From Apricaphanius iberus (taxonomy: Eukaryota; Chordata; Actinopteri; Cyprinodontiformes; Aphaniidae), in NCBI GenBank assembly GCA_028564705.1, contig JAPXFQ010002158.1, positions 1 to 64,000 on the forward strand: DNA of 64,000 nucleotides, written 5' to 3'. This document shows, piece after piece, positions 44,046 to 55,985 of this stretch. Position 1 is the first letter of the stretch; each line of letters opens with the position of its first letter. Both the position numbers and the translations under genes were made by a program. Below the pieces are notes generated by a model that saw only the letters and a program-made list of their open reading frames with translations, had not been told where the DNA came from and did no database searches.

Positions 44046-45088
44046 GAAAGAAGATTTTCCAGAGACAATTTCTCAACCCAAAAAATAAGACCGTTTTGTG
44101 TCACTAACTTGTTCTACATACCTTACTGGAAAGCTAAGAGTATTCATTGTTTGATTCAAATTATGTATACCAATTAAAGATGCAAACAAAAATTAAGACA
44201 CAGTAGGCTAACCATTTTTACTGAGTCTCTAAGAAAATTATGTCCAACTCACCGTTCTCAGCTGCACCTGCACATCACCGAGTCATCTCAAACAAAAACA
44301 ATCCTTATGTCCAGTTAATGGTCTTTAATAAAGTACTTAGTCCATAAGTCTTCCTCTGTATCCTGCCCTGCCGCTTAAAACTTTAGTAAATTCTTCTTTT
44401 TGCCGCATTTCTCCTAATTTTTACATCAAAAATACTAGTTAGCATGCTGCTGCATTAGCTGTGTGCTTCTTTTTCTTTATCACTGCTGGTAAAAAATGAC
44501 TTCATGTATTCTCGCCACCTGCTGGAAAGAAGTATGCACCACCGTTTTTTCTAAACGGAAGATTGGGGGAAAAATCTAGCGTTTTCTTTTCAAAAAGATT
44601 ATTGAAAAACAGTTTCAACCTTGATATGCTTTTTAAAACATTTTAATCAAAAACACAGCAGCCACACCTGTATTCAAAATGGTTCAAAAACATTTTTAAT
44701 TTTAATAGGCTTTTTAAAAACATTTTAATCAAAAATTGTAGGACTTTTTAAAATCCGAGCAAATAAATAACTGTTTATATGGCCTTTGAAATGAAATATC
44801 CTGGTTGTTTAGCAAAATAGTAATAACGACAAAAATCTTAGAAGCAAATCAACAGTGTTAAACTATAGTAGGACTATATGTAATATATAATATTGTGTTT
44901 AAAACAAATTTACTCTAGAAACTCGAGAGCAGCTTTACACAAATGTCTACTGAAAAAACAATGTTTTGGAAAGAATACTAAATATTTTAGCACATCAACA
45001 CCTTTTTTGCTCAAACCTTAAAGATAAATGAAAACAAGCTCTGTGGAAAACTCTTTATAAAACATAATGGAACTCAAATATGGGATTT
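44046..45088. other. Unassigned AT-rich sequence
   Basis: A short direct repeat (GGCTTTTTAAAAACATTTTAATC-like words near 44630 and 44708) is the only structure seen. Confidence 0.4.
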
Positions 45089-45382
45089 TCAGCTTCTCTG
45101 TGGTGAAAATGCATTGCATGCATTCATTTGCATTATCTTTTTTTGAGTTTTGAGTAAATATACTTCGAGGTCGTCTGAACAGTAATTTATGCTGGTGCTG
45201 CTGCCACCCGGTGGCGGAATTACTGTTGCTTCAGGTGCAGAAGCGCTCGTAGCAGAAGTGCTTGTTGAAGCAATTTCTGGCTGCACTTGCCCTCTTGATG
45301 TATTATCCCTACTTGTGCTGGGATTGCTTTTCTGTTTGCTAAACCAAGCTCTAATGTCCATTTTAGCAAGCTGCTGTGCCAA
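45089..45382 (-). CDS. Ser/Thr-rich ORF of unknown function
   Basis: A 97-codon minus ORF: MAQQLAKMDIRAWFSKQKSN, a Ser/Thr/Ala-rich middle and a C-terminus NACNAFSPQRS. The opening MDIRxWF recalls the N-terminus of hAT-type transposase-like proteins, and a frame upstream of the first Met stays open. No zinc-finger or catalytic block follows. It may be an exon of a domesticated or decayed element; function unknown. Confidence 0.3.
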   Translation of the reverse strand: MAQQLAKMDIRAWFSKQKSNPSTSRDNTSRGQVQPEIASTSTSATSASAPEATVIPPPGGSSTSINYCSDDLEVYLLKTQKKIMQMNACNAFSPQRS

Positions 45383-45489
45383 ACTGCCAAAGGATCTTCT
45401 TTTACCGAAACTAAAACTCCTAATTAGTAATCTAGAGCGCCATCTATTGTTCGTTTTGAGCCAATATATTCACATGAAGTGTAATCTTT

Positions 45490-45526
45490 CCTGGGCGGGC
45501 CCGTCCTCCAGATGGGCCCGCCCAGG
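45490..45526. other. Perfect GC hairpin
   Basis: Bases 45490-45502 (CCTGGGCGGGCCC) are the exact reverse complement of 45514-45526, with an 11-base loop. GC-only stem in an AT-rich setting; GCCCGCCCA is repeated once more just after it. Confidence 0.8.
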
Positions 45527-47135
45527 CCCGCCCATGACGCCGGGTCTGCATGACCCCATCCATCCTCCCCTCAATATGGTGCTGTTGTTCCGTCATGACC
45601 CTTGTCATGACCCTATTTGGACGTCAATATGCACTTTAATATTTGAACCGCGAACCACGTCAATTTTTCAATGTCATGGGAACGTCTTCACAAATGTGCA
45701 TGAAAATTGCGTTGATATGTTTTTATTCATATATCAAGATGCAATTAATTCATACATCAAGATATTATCATGTTACTATTATTCAATAATAGTTTCGTTT
45801 TTTGACTAATTATTTGTTTGAGTAAATACTATTTCATTATTTGTTCAAATTTAGTTTAGTTCTTGTGCGGCGTAAAGACTTATGGGTAATTATTAATGGG
45901 TAATGTTAATTGTAGAATTTCTCAATTTTACATAATAATTTATGTTCCAAATGTAGTCATGTTCTTTAGTTATCCTTTAAGTTATGTTGTCCTTGTTTGG
46001 TTGTGTTTGTCCCTGCACAGTCTTAGAGATGGTAGTTTACGGGAGTTAGATGTCTGCATCAAGTAGCTAGTAATCAATCTCTGTCCACTTTAGCAGAGGT
46101 TACCAGAAACTCTGTCCCCTAGTGGGTGTATGGATTGATGAATGAGAGAAATGAAACTTCAACACTCAGTACATTTAGAAGTACAGTTAAACTGAGCTCA
46201 TTGGAGGAAGTGGAACATGTCCTCCACCCTCTTGAAAGTTATAGAAGTAGTAAAAAATGTCTAAAATTAGTCTAAATTTGATGTAGAAAATATGTCTAAA
46301 ATTACCACATTTGGACTATAAATAGCCTTTACACAGAGGTCCCACAGACTTGAAGATTGGACATGCAGTAGACGTCCAAAGAAGACGTCACCTGGCGTTA
46401 CGAAACAACCCCTTCAGTGGACCAAAATTGGACGTCCAAAAACTACATAAAAAAGACGTCACTCTGAAGTCATATTGCGAGGTGGGGACAATGACCGTGT
46501 TACCATAGCAACACTTAGACACACTCGACCTGGTAAATCTCTGTTACAGGGTAATGTGAGGTTACAGACTTACATAGATTCTTTATGTTTTGTGAAAAAA
46601 ATCAAATTTGGTAAATGTTGAAACATGCAGACATCCAGATCACACAACATCCACGTTTTGCCCTGTTGTAGTTGTGTTGTAGTAAACTAAATTCAAGTAA
46701 AGATGGATACAACCATAACTACGTCAATCTTCAAAAGTATAGACTTTTAACTTTGTTTGAATTCATATTTCATGAATCATAGATACTGCTATGGGCAGAA
46801 TTTTAAGTCAACCAGAAACAGAATTTGAATAACTGCTTTTAAAAACAAAATCTGAATATATTTAAGTGGAAAACACTAATATATCATTATTTTTTGCAAA
46901 ATCCGAGAGGTCCAATATCTAAGAGCTGCTGGGCTTTTGTCATTTGCATAGACATGTACTTTAATGGAATTTATCGCTCACAAGCAAGCTCATTTGGCAG
47001 CCCCACAATTCTTCATGTAATAACACCTAATTGAAGCTAATTTTCATTTTTGCTAATTCAACTTTTTGTCATATGTTTTAGGGGCCAAAGAGAAGATGGC
47101 TTCAATATACATATATATATGTATATATATACGTA
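45527..47135. other. Unassigned sequence with GACGTC cluster
   Basis: Four GACGTC words lie at 46371, 46384, 46431 and 46455. The rest shows no gene. Just before the next transposon there is an AT-rich palindromic stretch (about 47105-47133). Confidence 0.4.
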
Positions 47136-48768
47136 CACTCAACAAAAATATAAACGCAACACCTTTGTGTCTGCTCCCATTTTTCATGAGATCTACTTAA
47201 AGATCTAAAATTCATTCCAGATACACAATATTACCATTTCTCTCAAACATTGTTCACAAATCCGTCTAAATGTGTGAGAGTGAGCACTTCTGATTTACTG
47301 AGATAATCCATCACACCTCACAGCTGTGCCACATCAAGACGCTGATCTGACATCATGATTAGTGCACAGGTGTACCTTATACTGCCCACAATAAAAGGCC
47401 ACTCTTGAATGTGCAGTTTTGTCTCACAGCAAAATGCCACAGATGCCACAAGCATTGAGGGAGCGTGCAATTGGCCTGCTGACAACAGGAATGTCAACCA
47501 GATCTGTTGCTCGTGCATTGAATGTTCATTTCTCCACCATAAGCCGTCTCCAAAGGCGTTTCAGAGAATATGGCAGTACATCCAACCGGCCTCACAACCT
47601 CAGACCACATGTAACCACACCAGCCCAGGACCTCCACATCCAGCAGGTTCACCTCCAAGATCGTCTGAGACCAGCCACTCAGACAACTGCTGAAACAATT
47701 GGTTCTCAAAACCAAACAATTTCTGCACAAATTGTCATAAACCCTCTCAGGGAAGCTCAACTGCATACTTGTCATCCTCATCGGGGTCTTGGCCTGACTC
47801 CAGCTGGTCGCCGTAACAGACTTGAGTGGGCAAATGCTCACATTCGATGGCGTCTTGCACGTTTGAGAGGTGTTCTCTTCACGGATGAATCTCGGTTTAC
47901 ATTGTTCAGGGCAGATGGCAGACAGCGTGTGTGGCGTCGTGTGGGTGAGCGCTTTGCTGATGTCATTGTTGTGGATCGAGTGGCCCATGGTGTTGGTGGG
48001 GTTAGGGTATGGTCAGGCATCTGTTATGGACGAAAAACACGGATGCATTTTATTGATGGCATTTTGAATGCACAGAGATACCGTGATGAGATCCTGAGGC
48101 CCATTGTTTTTGCCATACATCCATGAACATCACCTCATGTTTCAGTAAGATAATGCACGGCCCCATGTTGCAAGGATCTGTACACAATTCTTGGAAGTTG
48201 AAAATGTCCCAGTTCTTGCATGACCAGCATACTCACCGGACATGTCACCCATTGAGCATGTTTGGGATGTGCTTATCCGGCGTATACGACAGCGTGTACC
48301 AGTTCCCACTAATAGCCAACAACTTCGCACAGCCATTGAAAAAGGAGTGGACCAACATTCCACAGGCCACAATTGACAATCTGATAAACTCTATGCGAAG
48401 AAGATATGTTGCACTGCATGAGGCAAATTGTGGTCACACCAGATACTGACTGGTTCTGAGTCCCCAGACCCCCAATAAAGCTAAAAACTGCACATTCAAG
48501 GGTGGCCTTTTATTGTGGGCAGTATAAGGTACACCTGTGCACTAATCATGATGTCAGATCAGCATCTTGATGTGGCACAGCTGTGAGGTGGGATGGATTA
48601 TCTCAGCAAAGCAGAAGTGCTCACTATCACACATTTAGACTGATTTGTGAACAATGTTTGAGAGAAATGGTAATATTGTGTATCTGGAATTAATTTTAGA
48701 TCTTTAAGTCCATCTCATGAAAAATGGGAGCAGAAACAAAGGTGTTGCGTTTATATTTTTGTTGAGTG
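47136..48768 (+). mobile_element. Tc1/mariner-like transposon, full length, with 285-bp inverted repeats
   Basis: Bases 47136-47420 and 48484-48768 are long inverted repeats, starting CACTCAACAAAAATATAAAC at the left, and differing at only a modest number of positions. TA flanks each end (47134-47135 and 48769-48770). A single transposase gene lies between. The 1633-bp size and TA duplication fit Tc1/mariner; the long repeats are of the IR/DR kind. The gene is inactivated, so the element could move only with help from another source. Confidence 0.9.
47434..48450 (+). pseudogene. Tc1/mariner-like transposase, inactivated
   Basis: From ATG 47434 the frame reads a helix-turn-helix region (LRERAIGLLTTGMSTRSVAR, ALNVHFSTISRLQRRF) and the start of the DDE core, GVLFTDESRFTLF (first Asp), with YGRKTRMHFIDG, to a stop at 48124. 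A one-base shift near 48115 hides the next block: QxDNARPHVARIC with a TAA in place of Gln. A TGA follows near 48222, then SPDMSPIEHVWDVL (third acidic block), and a one-base shift near 48340 leads to ATIDNLINSMRRRYVAL and HTRY in the frame ending at 48449. All catalytic residues are still visible across frames. Confidence 0.85.
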
Positions 48769-48770
48769 TA

Positions 48771-48961
48771 TATATTTTAAGTAAGTAAGCTTGCACAATT
48801 ATGTTATAAGAGTCCGCCTTCTTATAAGTTAAATAGTCTCTGGGGATTCCCATTTTACAAACAACACTAATGAATTGCAAACTACAAAATTACCAGATGT
48901 AAATAAATAAATAAAAATAATGGGACAACGCTATGTTTTAAGTTAAATTTATTATACTCAC
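48771..48961. other. AT-rich intron or spacer
   Basis: Lies between the Tc1 element and the integrase-like exon. GTGAGTATA at its right end (minus strand) is a good splice donor. Confidence 0.4.
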
Positions 48962-49569
48962 CAGGAACACGCACACCTCTTGCATTCGGATGACCACGCA
49001 TAAGTTTGTAGTCTGTGTTTGGGTGTCTTCGGTGAATTTCAAAAACAATACGGTCCAACTCCTCATCATTTACGTCAGAAAAGAGGTTTGTTTTTCTGAG
49101 CAAATAAAATAAATGTTAGACTAAGGTAATATCCTCCGTTGACGAGACCTAAATTCATACATGGATAATTGCCAATTTAGTGTCAATACCTTTAACTGTT
49201 TTGTTTCATGCGCCTCCTGATGGTCCTTTTTGGCACATCAAACGTTGCTGTAATTTGACCAGTTTGTAATCCACAAAGAACTTGATGTTCCAGAACTACC
49301 CTTGGTATGTCAAACGCCCCGGTCCCGGTGTGTGTCAGGCCTGTTGTTCCCTGGTACCAGAGAAGCGGTGTAATACCTCTTCTAAATTAGCAGTCACTGG
49401 ATGATCAATAAGTTGGTCGGAAAGTGCAGAAATAAGTCCAACAACTTCAGTAAATTCATCTGCTTTCCTCGCCACACGCTTTGGGTCAGCTAGGCCTGCT
49501 TTTACCTCATCTTGCTAGCTCAAAAATGTCTCTTATCAACTCCCTTGAAAGTTCATGAAGGTCCTCCAT
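48962..49569 (-). pseudogene. Two-exon integrase-like gene fragment
   Basis: Exon B (48962-49095, 134 nt) reads KTNLFSDVNDEELDRIVFEI, RRHPNTDYKLMRGH and ARGVRVP. It has an acceptor TTTGCTCAG and a donor GTGAGTA. Exon A (about 49190-49569) starts at ATG with MEDLHELSRELIRDIFELA, has an open stretch EVKAGLADPKRVARKADEFT then LISALSDQLIDHPVTANLEE, and ends in VPKRTIRRRMKQNS before a donor GTATTG. The 94-nt intron between is a normal fish size. The pattern matches the N-terminal part of multi-exon fish proteins that carry a retroviral-type integrase core; that core is not found here. Exon A has an early TGA, a frameshift and a TAA, so this is probably a pseudogene. Confidence 0.55.
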
Positions 49570-51829
49570 TATCTCTCTCTGGAGTCTTTACTTCAGACCA
49601 AAGCAATGTATCAGACTTAATTTGCTTTAGCTCCGCCCACTGACTTTAATGGATGGGGTTGACAGATAAATTAAATGCATGATGCACGGCAACACTGGAC
49701 AATTAAATAAATAATCAAATAATTAAATAATTATATGTGTTTTTAATGCATAGAATGAATTGGAATTTTAAGGAATTAGTGATATATTTAATAACACATG
49801 TATTTAATTTCAATTTTAATGACTCTTTTAAGCAATCATTTAATGATATATTTAATGATTAATTTAATTAATGACACATTTAAGTATTTATTTAAGACAC
49901 ATTTAATTATCAAATGTCATTTAAATATAAATTAAATGATTAAATATATAATTTAATGATATCTTTAATGATTAAATTAATTAATGACACATTTCAGTAA
50001 TTATTTAGACAGACATGAAAATGGGTCAAGGGTGAAAAAGGTGAGAAGGATATTACCAATCCAAACGAGTCTGGGGGCATGCTCCCCCAGAAGAAAATTT
50101 TGACTTTGATTTTTACTCTTTAGGTGCCTGGGGTTTTCCATAAAATATTCGATATTGATATCACTAGTTCAATATGGTTATTGCTAAAGGTATACTGTAA
50201 ATGAGAAAAATCTTCAGTATTATCCAAGGTTTGTGATGGGAGCAAATTAACACTTCTAATTTGCATATTATGACATCAGGCATTGGGAATATTAGTTTGT
50301 AATACTTTACCAGTTGTTTATCTGTTTTACATTGTTTAAAACTTACTTTATTTTTCTATATATATATATTTTCTGCATATGTATTTATTGGCATTTTTTC
50401 AAGAACAGGTGGACATATCTGTTTATTTCCTTTGTTTTGAGGCTCCATTAGTCAATTCACTACATAAAACAACAGAAAGGAAATTATTGGGCTTAGAATT
50501 TTACAAATCCATCCCCAAAATAACCAACAGGCTCATCAAATAGTTTGATCCACTCGTCAGCAAACCTCGCTATCATCATCATCTGCAGCAGGAAAGTAAA
50601 CTTTACTACTGTTTACCAGCTTATTAGCAGTCTGTTTTCTCTCGCGTTTTCCATCGCAGCTGCTGCTATTTCCTCAGATTTTTACATTCATGATTCTTCT
50701 GTCACGATTAGCATTGTTATGAACACCCCTTCTACCCGATAACACACCTTCCTCTCTGCGGGAGAAACGTGACGAACAGCATCGCACCTGTTGCTGTGGA
50801 GAATCATGGCAAACTGGACTGGCTGTTGCTTTTGTTGTTGCTTTTTCTCATTGAATCTACACGATTCACGTTGGTCACTAATTACTTCTATTAATAGATT
50901 GATCACTGCAGTAAACAATCTAATTCCGGTATTTTGATGCAGGATTAAGGCAGGTTTAAGCATAGCTAATAAGATTAGTTTTATGTGTTTAAACAATCTA
51001 CTTTAAACTGATTTCTATTTTGAACACCGTCAGTAGCAATCTTTGTTTATAAAATGCAGGCCTAAAGCACACGTGGGAAAATCTTAGCATGTAGCTCACA
51101 GGGAACCACGCTGTATCACTCAATGTTACTTTGATTCATTTATTAAACATCTAAACAAAAAAAAAGAAACTCCTGTTGGATTGAGCAACTCAAGGGGAAT
51201 TTAGGGTGTACAATGACTCTCGGTCGGAAAGTATTTGTAAACACAGAGTAAACCTTCTGGCCGAATACCTGGTTTTACCCAAACAGATAACAGATTAAAT
51301 CTTACACACAGTAACGAAATAACAGTTAAAAACACACACCCTTACACCTTAGTTATCGTAAACTAATCTTGCATTTTGCCCATTCAGACCTTATTGAACA
51401 ATCAAAATTCTCAAGGTTTCTCCGCAGTTGATGGATGGGGGGAGGCTCAACACGTTAAAGGTTGCTAAGCTTTTTAGCAGACTCATGGTTTTTCAGTAAC
51501 TGGTTGCGCCAGGAGCTTTTGACTGGGGTGTCGGCTTTGTCCTTTCTGGCTCGGCTACGTAGCGATCAGCTTCAACACTCACTGAAACAAGTAACTTTTG
51601 GAGTTCTCCAGCACAGCATTCACCTCTTATCAGCTCTGTTGCAGTGTGAATTTGGCTTCGACTGGTTCAGGTCCCCCTGCATGCGGGGGTCTGCTCCTTT
51701 TTTCCTCTCACCGCTGTCTGTGATACAGACAGCTTTCTGTAGACTTTTAGACAGAGCATTGATATTCGTTTCATCAGTGTTTGTGATTCACTTGATATTG
51801 GCAGTCTTTCTGTCGCTTTGAGTGAATTT
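49570..51829. other. Unassigned sequence with AT-rich repeats
   Basis: 49690-50010 is very AT-rich with TTTAATGATTAATTTAATTA words. AATTAATGACACATTT occurs twice about 112 bases apart. 50020-51829 has no recognised gene; short ORFs at 50545-50996 and 51462-51821 show no domain. Confidence 0.4.
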
Positions 51830-52260
51830 CTCCCAGAAACTCATCTGCTTCTCCTTTGCCAGCGAAGGAAAATGTCTTTCCGATCACACCACGGCCATGG
51901 CTTGAGTCGTAAAGAGTGGGGGCTGGGCAGAAAGCCTATGGAGCTAGAATGTGGATAAGTGCAACCCAACATTTGCAATCATGGGTCTTGGTCTCTGCGG
52001 TTAGCTACTGTCACTGAGGAGCCGGCTCTCTCACAAGAGATGGAAGTGAGAAATCTGTCTGGGCCAAGGATTGTTGGTATGATTTGCTCAATAAAACCTG
52101 CAGTGTCACAGCCTTCAGGTTTTTCAGGGACAGTGAGGATCTAAATATTATTATGCTGGCTCTTGTTCTTCAGGTCATTTACCTTGTCTTTCAAAAATTT
52201 CACCTTTTTCTCTAGGGTCTGGATGTGCGTAGTGGCATCCTTTATATTGTCTTCATTATG
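51830..52260 (-). pseudogene. L1-like ORF1 fragment (second)
   Basis: The minus strand reads a coiled coil (THIQTLEKKVKFLKDKVNDL) and then ILTVPEKPEGCDTAGFIEQI and PTILGPDRFLTSISCERA, the start of the L1 ORF1 RRM core. Stops interrupt it and the rest has faded. An L2 tail directly abuts it at 52263. Confidence 0.6.
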
Positions 52261-52262
52261 AA

Positions 52263-52494
52263 ATATTAAATTAAATTCAATTCACTTTTATTTATATATC
52301 ACCAGTTCACAACAAATGTCATCTCAAGGCACATTACAACAAAAGTCATCTCAATACAATTACACAAACATTCCAATCAGTTAAGTTTTCTATGTTAGAA
52401 ATCCCAGCAGATTGCGTTGAGTCTTCAACGTAAGGTTGAGCCCGGATCATGCAGACTCCAACCACAGCTATGCCTCAGCAAACCCTCATACCCT
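52263..52494 (-). mobile_element. L2 3' tail, same subfamily as copy B
   Basis: The minus strand matches the last 230 bases of copy B: AGGGTTTGCTGAGGCATAGC, TTGGAGTCTGCATGATC, TGCTGGGATTTCTAACATAG, and GTGCCTTGAGATGACATTTG near the end. A 5'-truncated insertion with an AATTGAATTTAA tail. Confidence 0.85.
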
Positions 52495-53514
52495 CCATCT
52501 CCATGACTTGGTCAGCTTCAGGTATACTCTGCCATATACCGCTACCAAACAAGGTTTACACAAAGTTTATAATATGTGGTTTTAGCTTAATAATAGCAAA
52601 ATATGAGTAACTATTGAGCTCGGCGAAGGAGTTCACCCCTGCATGTCCTTCTCGACAGCTGCCAAGTTCTAGATCGGAACTCCCCACTGCAATTTATCTT
52701 TTTATCAAATTCTGTTATTCACTTTTTTTAATGTGTTCTTTTGCAATTTATTTTTAATGTAATAAAAAAAAAAGTATGTTTTTTTATTTGATATTTTGGA
52801 ATCGTAAGTTGTTCTATGTTAATGTACATGTGTTAAGCACAGAACTCTCACAAATAGGCCTACATTGACATCTGTGATTATCACCTGTGCATAACCACCC
52901 ACGGTCCAGCACCTTCGTTATCTGATGCTGAAGCCGGTTTTCTCTGCCATTAGCATGTACCTCAGTTGGAGACTCAGGTGCTCACATGTCACATGAAAAA
53001 ATCTGACAAGCAGCAAAACAAGGTTTTCTAAGAAGCTTGCAAAATTAGAATTAATAAACTCATAGGGAGAAGAAACCTTTTATTTTTCATCATTTATTTA
53101 TATATGAAGTTTATCCAATACTTTTATTTAAAAAAATATTTAAAGTACCATGTTGTATGTGGAGGAAATATTCTTCCACTTACATTAATTGTAATATAGG
53201 GTGTTTAAGTAATTGAGGGTGATTTAATATTTTGTGATGGGTCAGCAGAGGCCTAGGATAAGATCAGGAGACAGTGGGGATTGCTTTATGACATGTCAGG
53301 TGATACTAATACTAAATTATATAAAGCTGAGTCCTAAGACTGTTTGTATTCAGACACTGACTTGACAATGCCATGCTGATTGGTGTCTCCTTTTACGAAA
53401 GAAAATAAACACAGGCTTGGGGAAAAAACTGACCTAAAGGTCTTTGTTAAAATCTAGCTGTTCTTAAAGCTGGCGTTTCAGTGTAATAAATGTCAATACA
53501 GACTAACTGAATTG
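52495..53514. other. Unassigned AT-rich sequence
   Basis: No gene or named repeat seen. Confidence 0.4.
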
Positions 53515-53700
53515 AACTGAATTAAATAATCCTTTATTGTCCCATGAGGGGAAATTCGTTCTATTAGAGGCCGATCAAGAATAGACACACAGATGACATA
53601 AACATCAGCCAGATAGAAGTGTACCATAGTTTCTGCAGCCAGCTTCAAGCGGCGCACCACACAGCAGAAAAGAAACGTATACACAATACACAAAGTCGGG
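53515..53700 (-). mobile_element. LINE 3' tail of uncertain clade
   Basis: The minus strand ends AATTTCCCCTCATGGGACAA then TAAAGGATTATTTAATTCAG, a 3' tail common in fish LINEs of the Rex/L2 type. Coding sequence upstream on minus (to about 54120) is not convincingly recognisable. Confidence 0.45.
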
Positions 53701-55429
53701 GTGGGTCAGCGGTTGGGGGAAGAAAAAGTACTCATCTGTATTTTGATTCCTTATTCAAGAATCAAAAGACAGGTAACAGAAAAAAACCCTCAAAACATTT
53801 AAGCACATATTCAGACATTGACAATAACACATCAGGAGGGAGAAGCAGGGAATATGAACCCCAGTCCACAAGTTGATGCACTGCAAAAGATGCACGCTAT
53901 GAACTGCTTCCTGAAGTTGGAGGGAGTGTTCTGGAAAACAGCGTGGCATGGCGAGAAGCAGACGGTGGGTGCATCTGTATCACATGTCTAAATCTACCGT
54001 GTTTAGACAGAGCCGAAAGCAAAGTAGCTGAGTCTAGTAAGCAGATCTTTCCATCCCAGTAAATAAAAAGCCGTGGGTGTTGTTTGCACCCGTTTACTGA
54101 ACATTCTGAGATCCTACAGATCAATTAATTCACCACACAATGCTTTTATAAGATCACATAAGCAGCTTCATAAATGGCTAACACACATTAGCATTACCTT
54201 CATTTTCAAGGATCCCCCTTCACTCAAGACCAAAACTAACCAAGCTTAGTAGCATAGTGGAAATGCTCAAGTTATAATCAAGTGCACTGTAAAGTTTTAA
54301 ACTGAAGAGGGCCCTTTTGGTAGAAAATTACCATTTTTAATGAAATGTACTAAAATACAAAAAAAAATATGACCAGACATGTGGACATCCTATTAGACAC
54401 TCAATTATACAGTTTAATATAAGAAAGTTGATGAGTTAAGTTGCACTTCAAACATGTTCAAACAGACATATAGTAGTAAAAAACCCCTAACCTGAGAGAA
54501 AGTTCAGACCAAGATAGGTCTCGATCACTACAATACTACCGTAAAGTCACTGGTAGTCACACCTGCTACCCCAAACACACATTCACTGAGTTGCTGAGGA
54601 ATATTGTTGTTTTGTTGATGAGGTGTTTTTTAATTGTTTGTTTAATTTTAATTATATAACATTTTAGAGGCTGGGGAATTAAAAGGTTAACATATACAGT
54701 ACCATCTTTTGTTCTAGATAAAAATGATAGGCTGGATATTCCTTTTGAGGAGCGCAAATGCCAGATGTATAATAATAGAGCTAACATGGCAATGGGAAGG
54801 GGGGAAAGGAATTCAAGTCCGATTAGCCGTCAGGGTTTTGTTTGCACCATTTGGGACAAGGATTTAATTAGAGAGATGCCCTTTCTCCCTCAGCCTCAGA
54901 CTGCCTGCCTGCTCTCAGCCATCAAAAGCCCACAGAACCACTCTAAATCTCACTTAAACCACCCAATCAATGCTGACCCTGGAGGACAAACATCACACCC
55001 ATGCAAGCCAATTACAGGACTGAAGTAAGGCTTGAACTACTCCCCTTTCTTCCCAATTTCAATGTGTTTCCTCAGAACGTTAATGGTGCTCCCTTCATTC
55101 CCAGAATCCAGGCTTCCGGTGAGACCACATTGCTAGCAGCAGCTTAAAGAACTTGCTCCGTTCATATACGAATATATTTCCTAACTAAACTGCACAAAAC
55201 TTGGCAAATCTCCACTCAAACAATATGGCATTATCCCTGAGGTAAGGGATTGCAAAAACAGAACAGGAAGTTAAATACAAAGGGCACAATTTGAAACAGT
55301 TGACTCTGAAACAAGCCTGGTGTTCACCTGTGGCTGTAGATGCTAGCACGCTTCTTATTTGTAAAAAAAAATTAAAATTCATGTGTTGATAAATTGAAAT
55401 CATCTTTAAGCTGTTGAAATGATTTTATA
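53701..55429. other. Unassigned, partly unique-looking sequence
   Basis: 54760-55030 holds an 87-codon plus ORF without a domain in moderately GC-balanced DNA. Nothing else recognisable. Confidence 0.35.
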
Positions 55430-55985
55430 TTTTCTCCTTCAAAGATCTGCCCAATACAGACAAGTCCTTTGGATTCTCAGTTTTGAAATCCCTTATCCAT
55501 AGTTGAAGGTACAAAATCAGCATTCTTCCCTATTTTAGTTGCCCTGCAGATTTAACTTGACATTTTCATTTTTATTCCCTTCCATATTTCTATTGTTCCT
55601 TTGACCCATTCATTTCTTATTTTCAGCTACTTTAGATTTTGCTTTCTGATGAAGGGTACATTTTGTAAGTCTACTTTTGGGCATAAATTTTGTTCCATTT
55701 CCCTCCATCTTGTCTCTTCCTCATTATTTATCCAAATGTTTAATGTTCTCACATGTGTTGCCCAATAATATCTTTTCATATTGGGCAAGTTCAAACCTCC
55801 TTTTTCTTTGGAGCATTGTAATAATGTATATCTGACTCTTGGTTTTTTATTTCCCCATATAAATTTGGAAATCATTTTATCGATTCTTTTAAAGGTTGTT
55901 TTAGAAAGCTGGGTAGGAAGGGACTGGAACAAAAATAACAACCTTGGCAAAAATTCAAGTGTACAATTTCAATTCTTCCAATTGT
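55430..55985 (-). pseudogene. L1-like ORF2 fragment, C-terminal region
   Basis: The minus frame 55950-55627 reads PRLLFLFQSLPTQLSKTTFK, IDKMISKFIWGNKKPRVRY, LLQCSKEKGGLNLPNMKRYY and RWREMEQNLCP. This is the region just after the reverse transcriptase of L1 ORF2, also present in the intact copy at about 3230-3500 (LPRINYLFSMIPSK, SKFLWKDKPPRI, KGGLDLPNFRHYF). It is a different L1 subfamily. Both flanks are lost. Confidence 0.8.
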
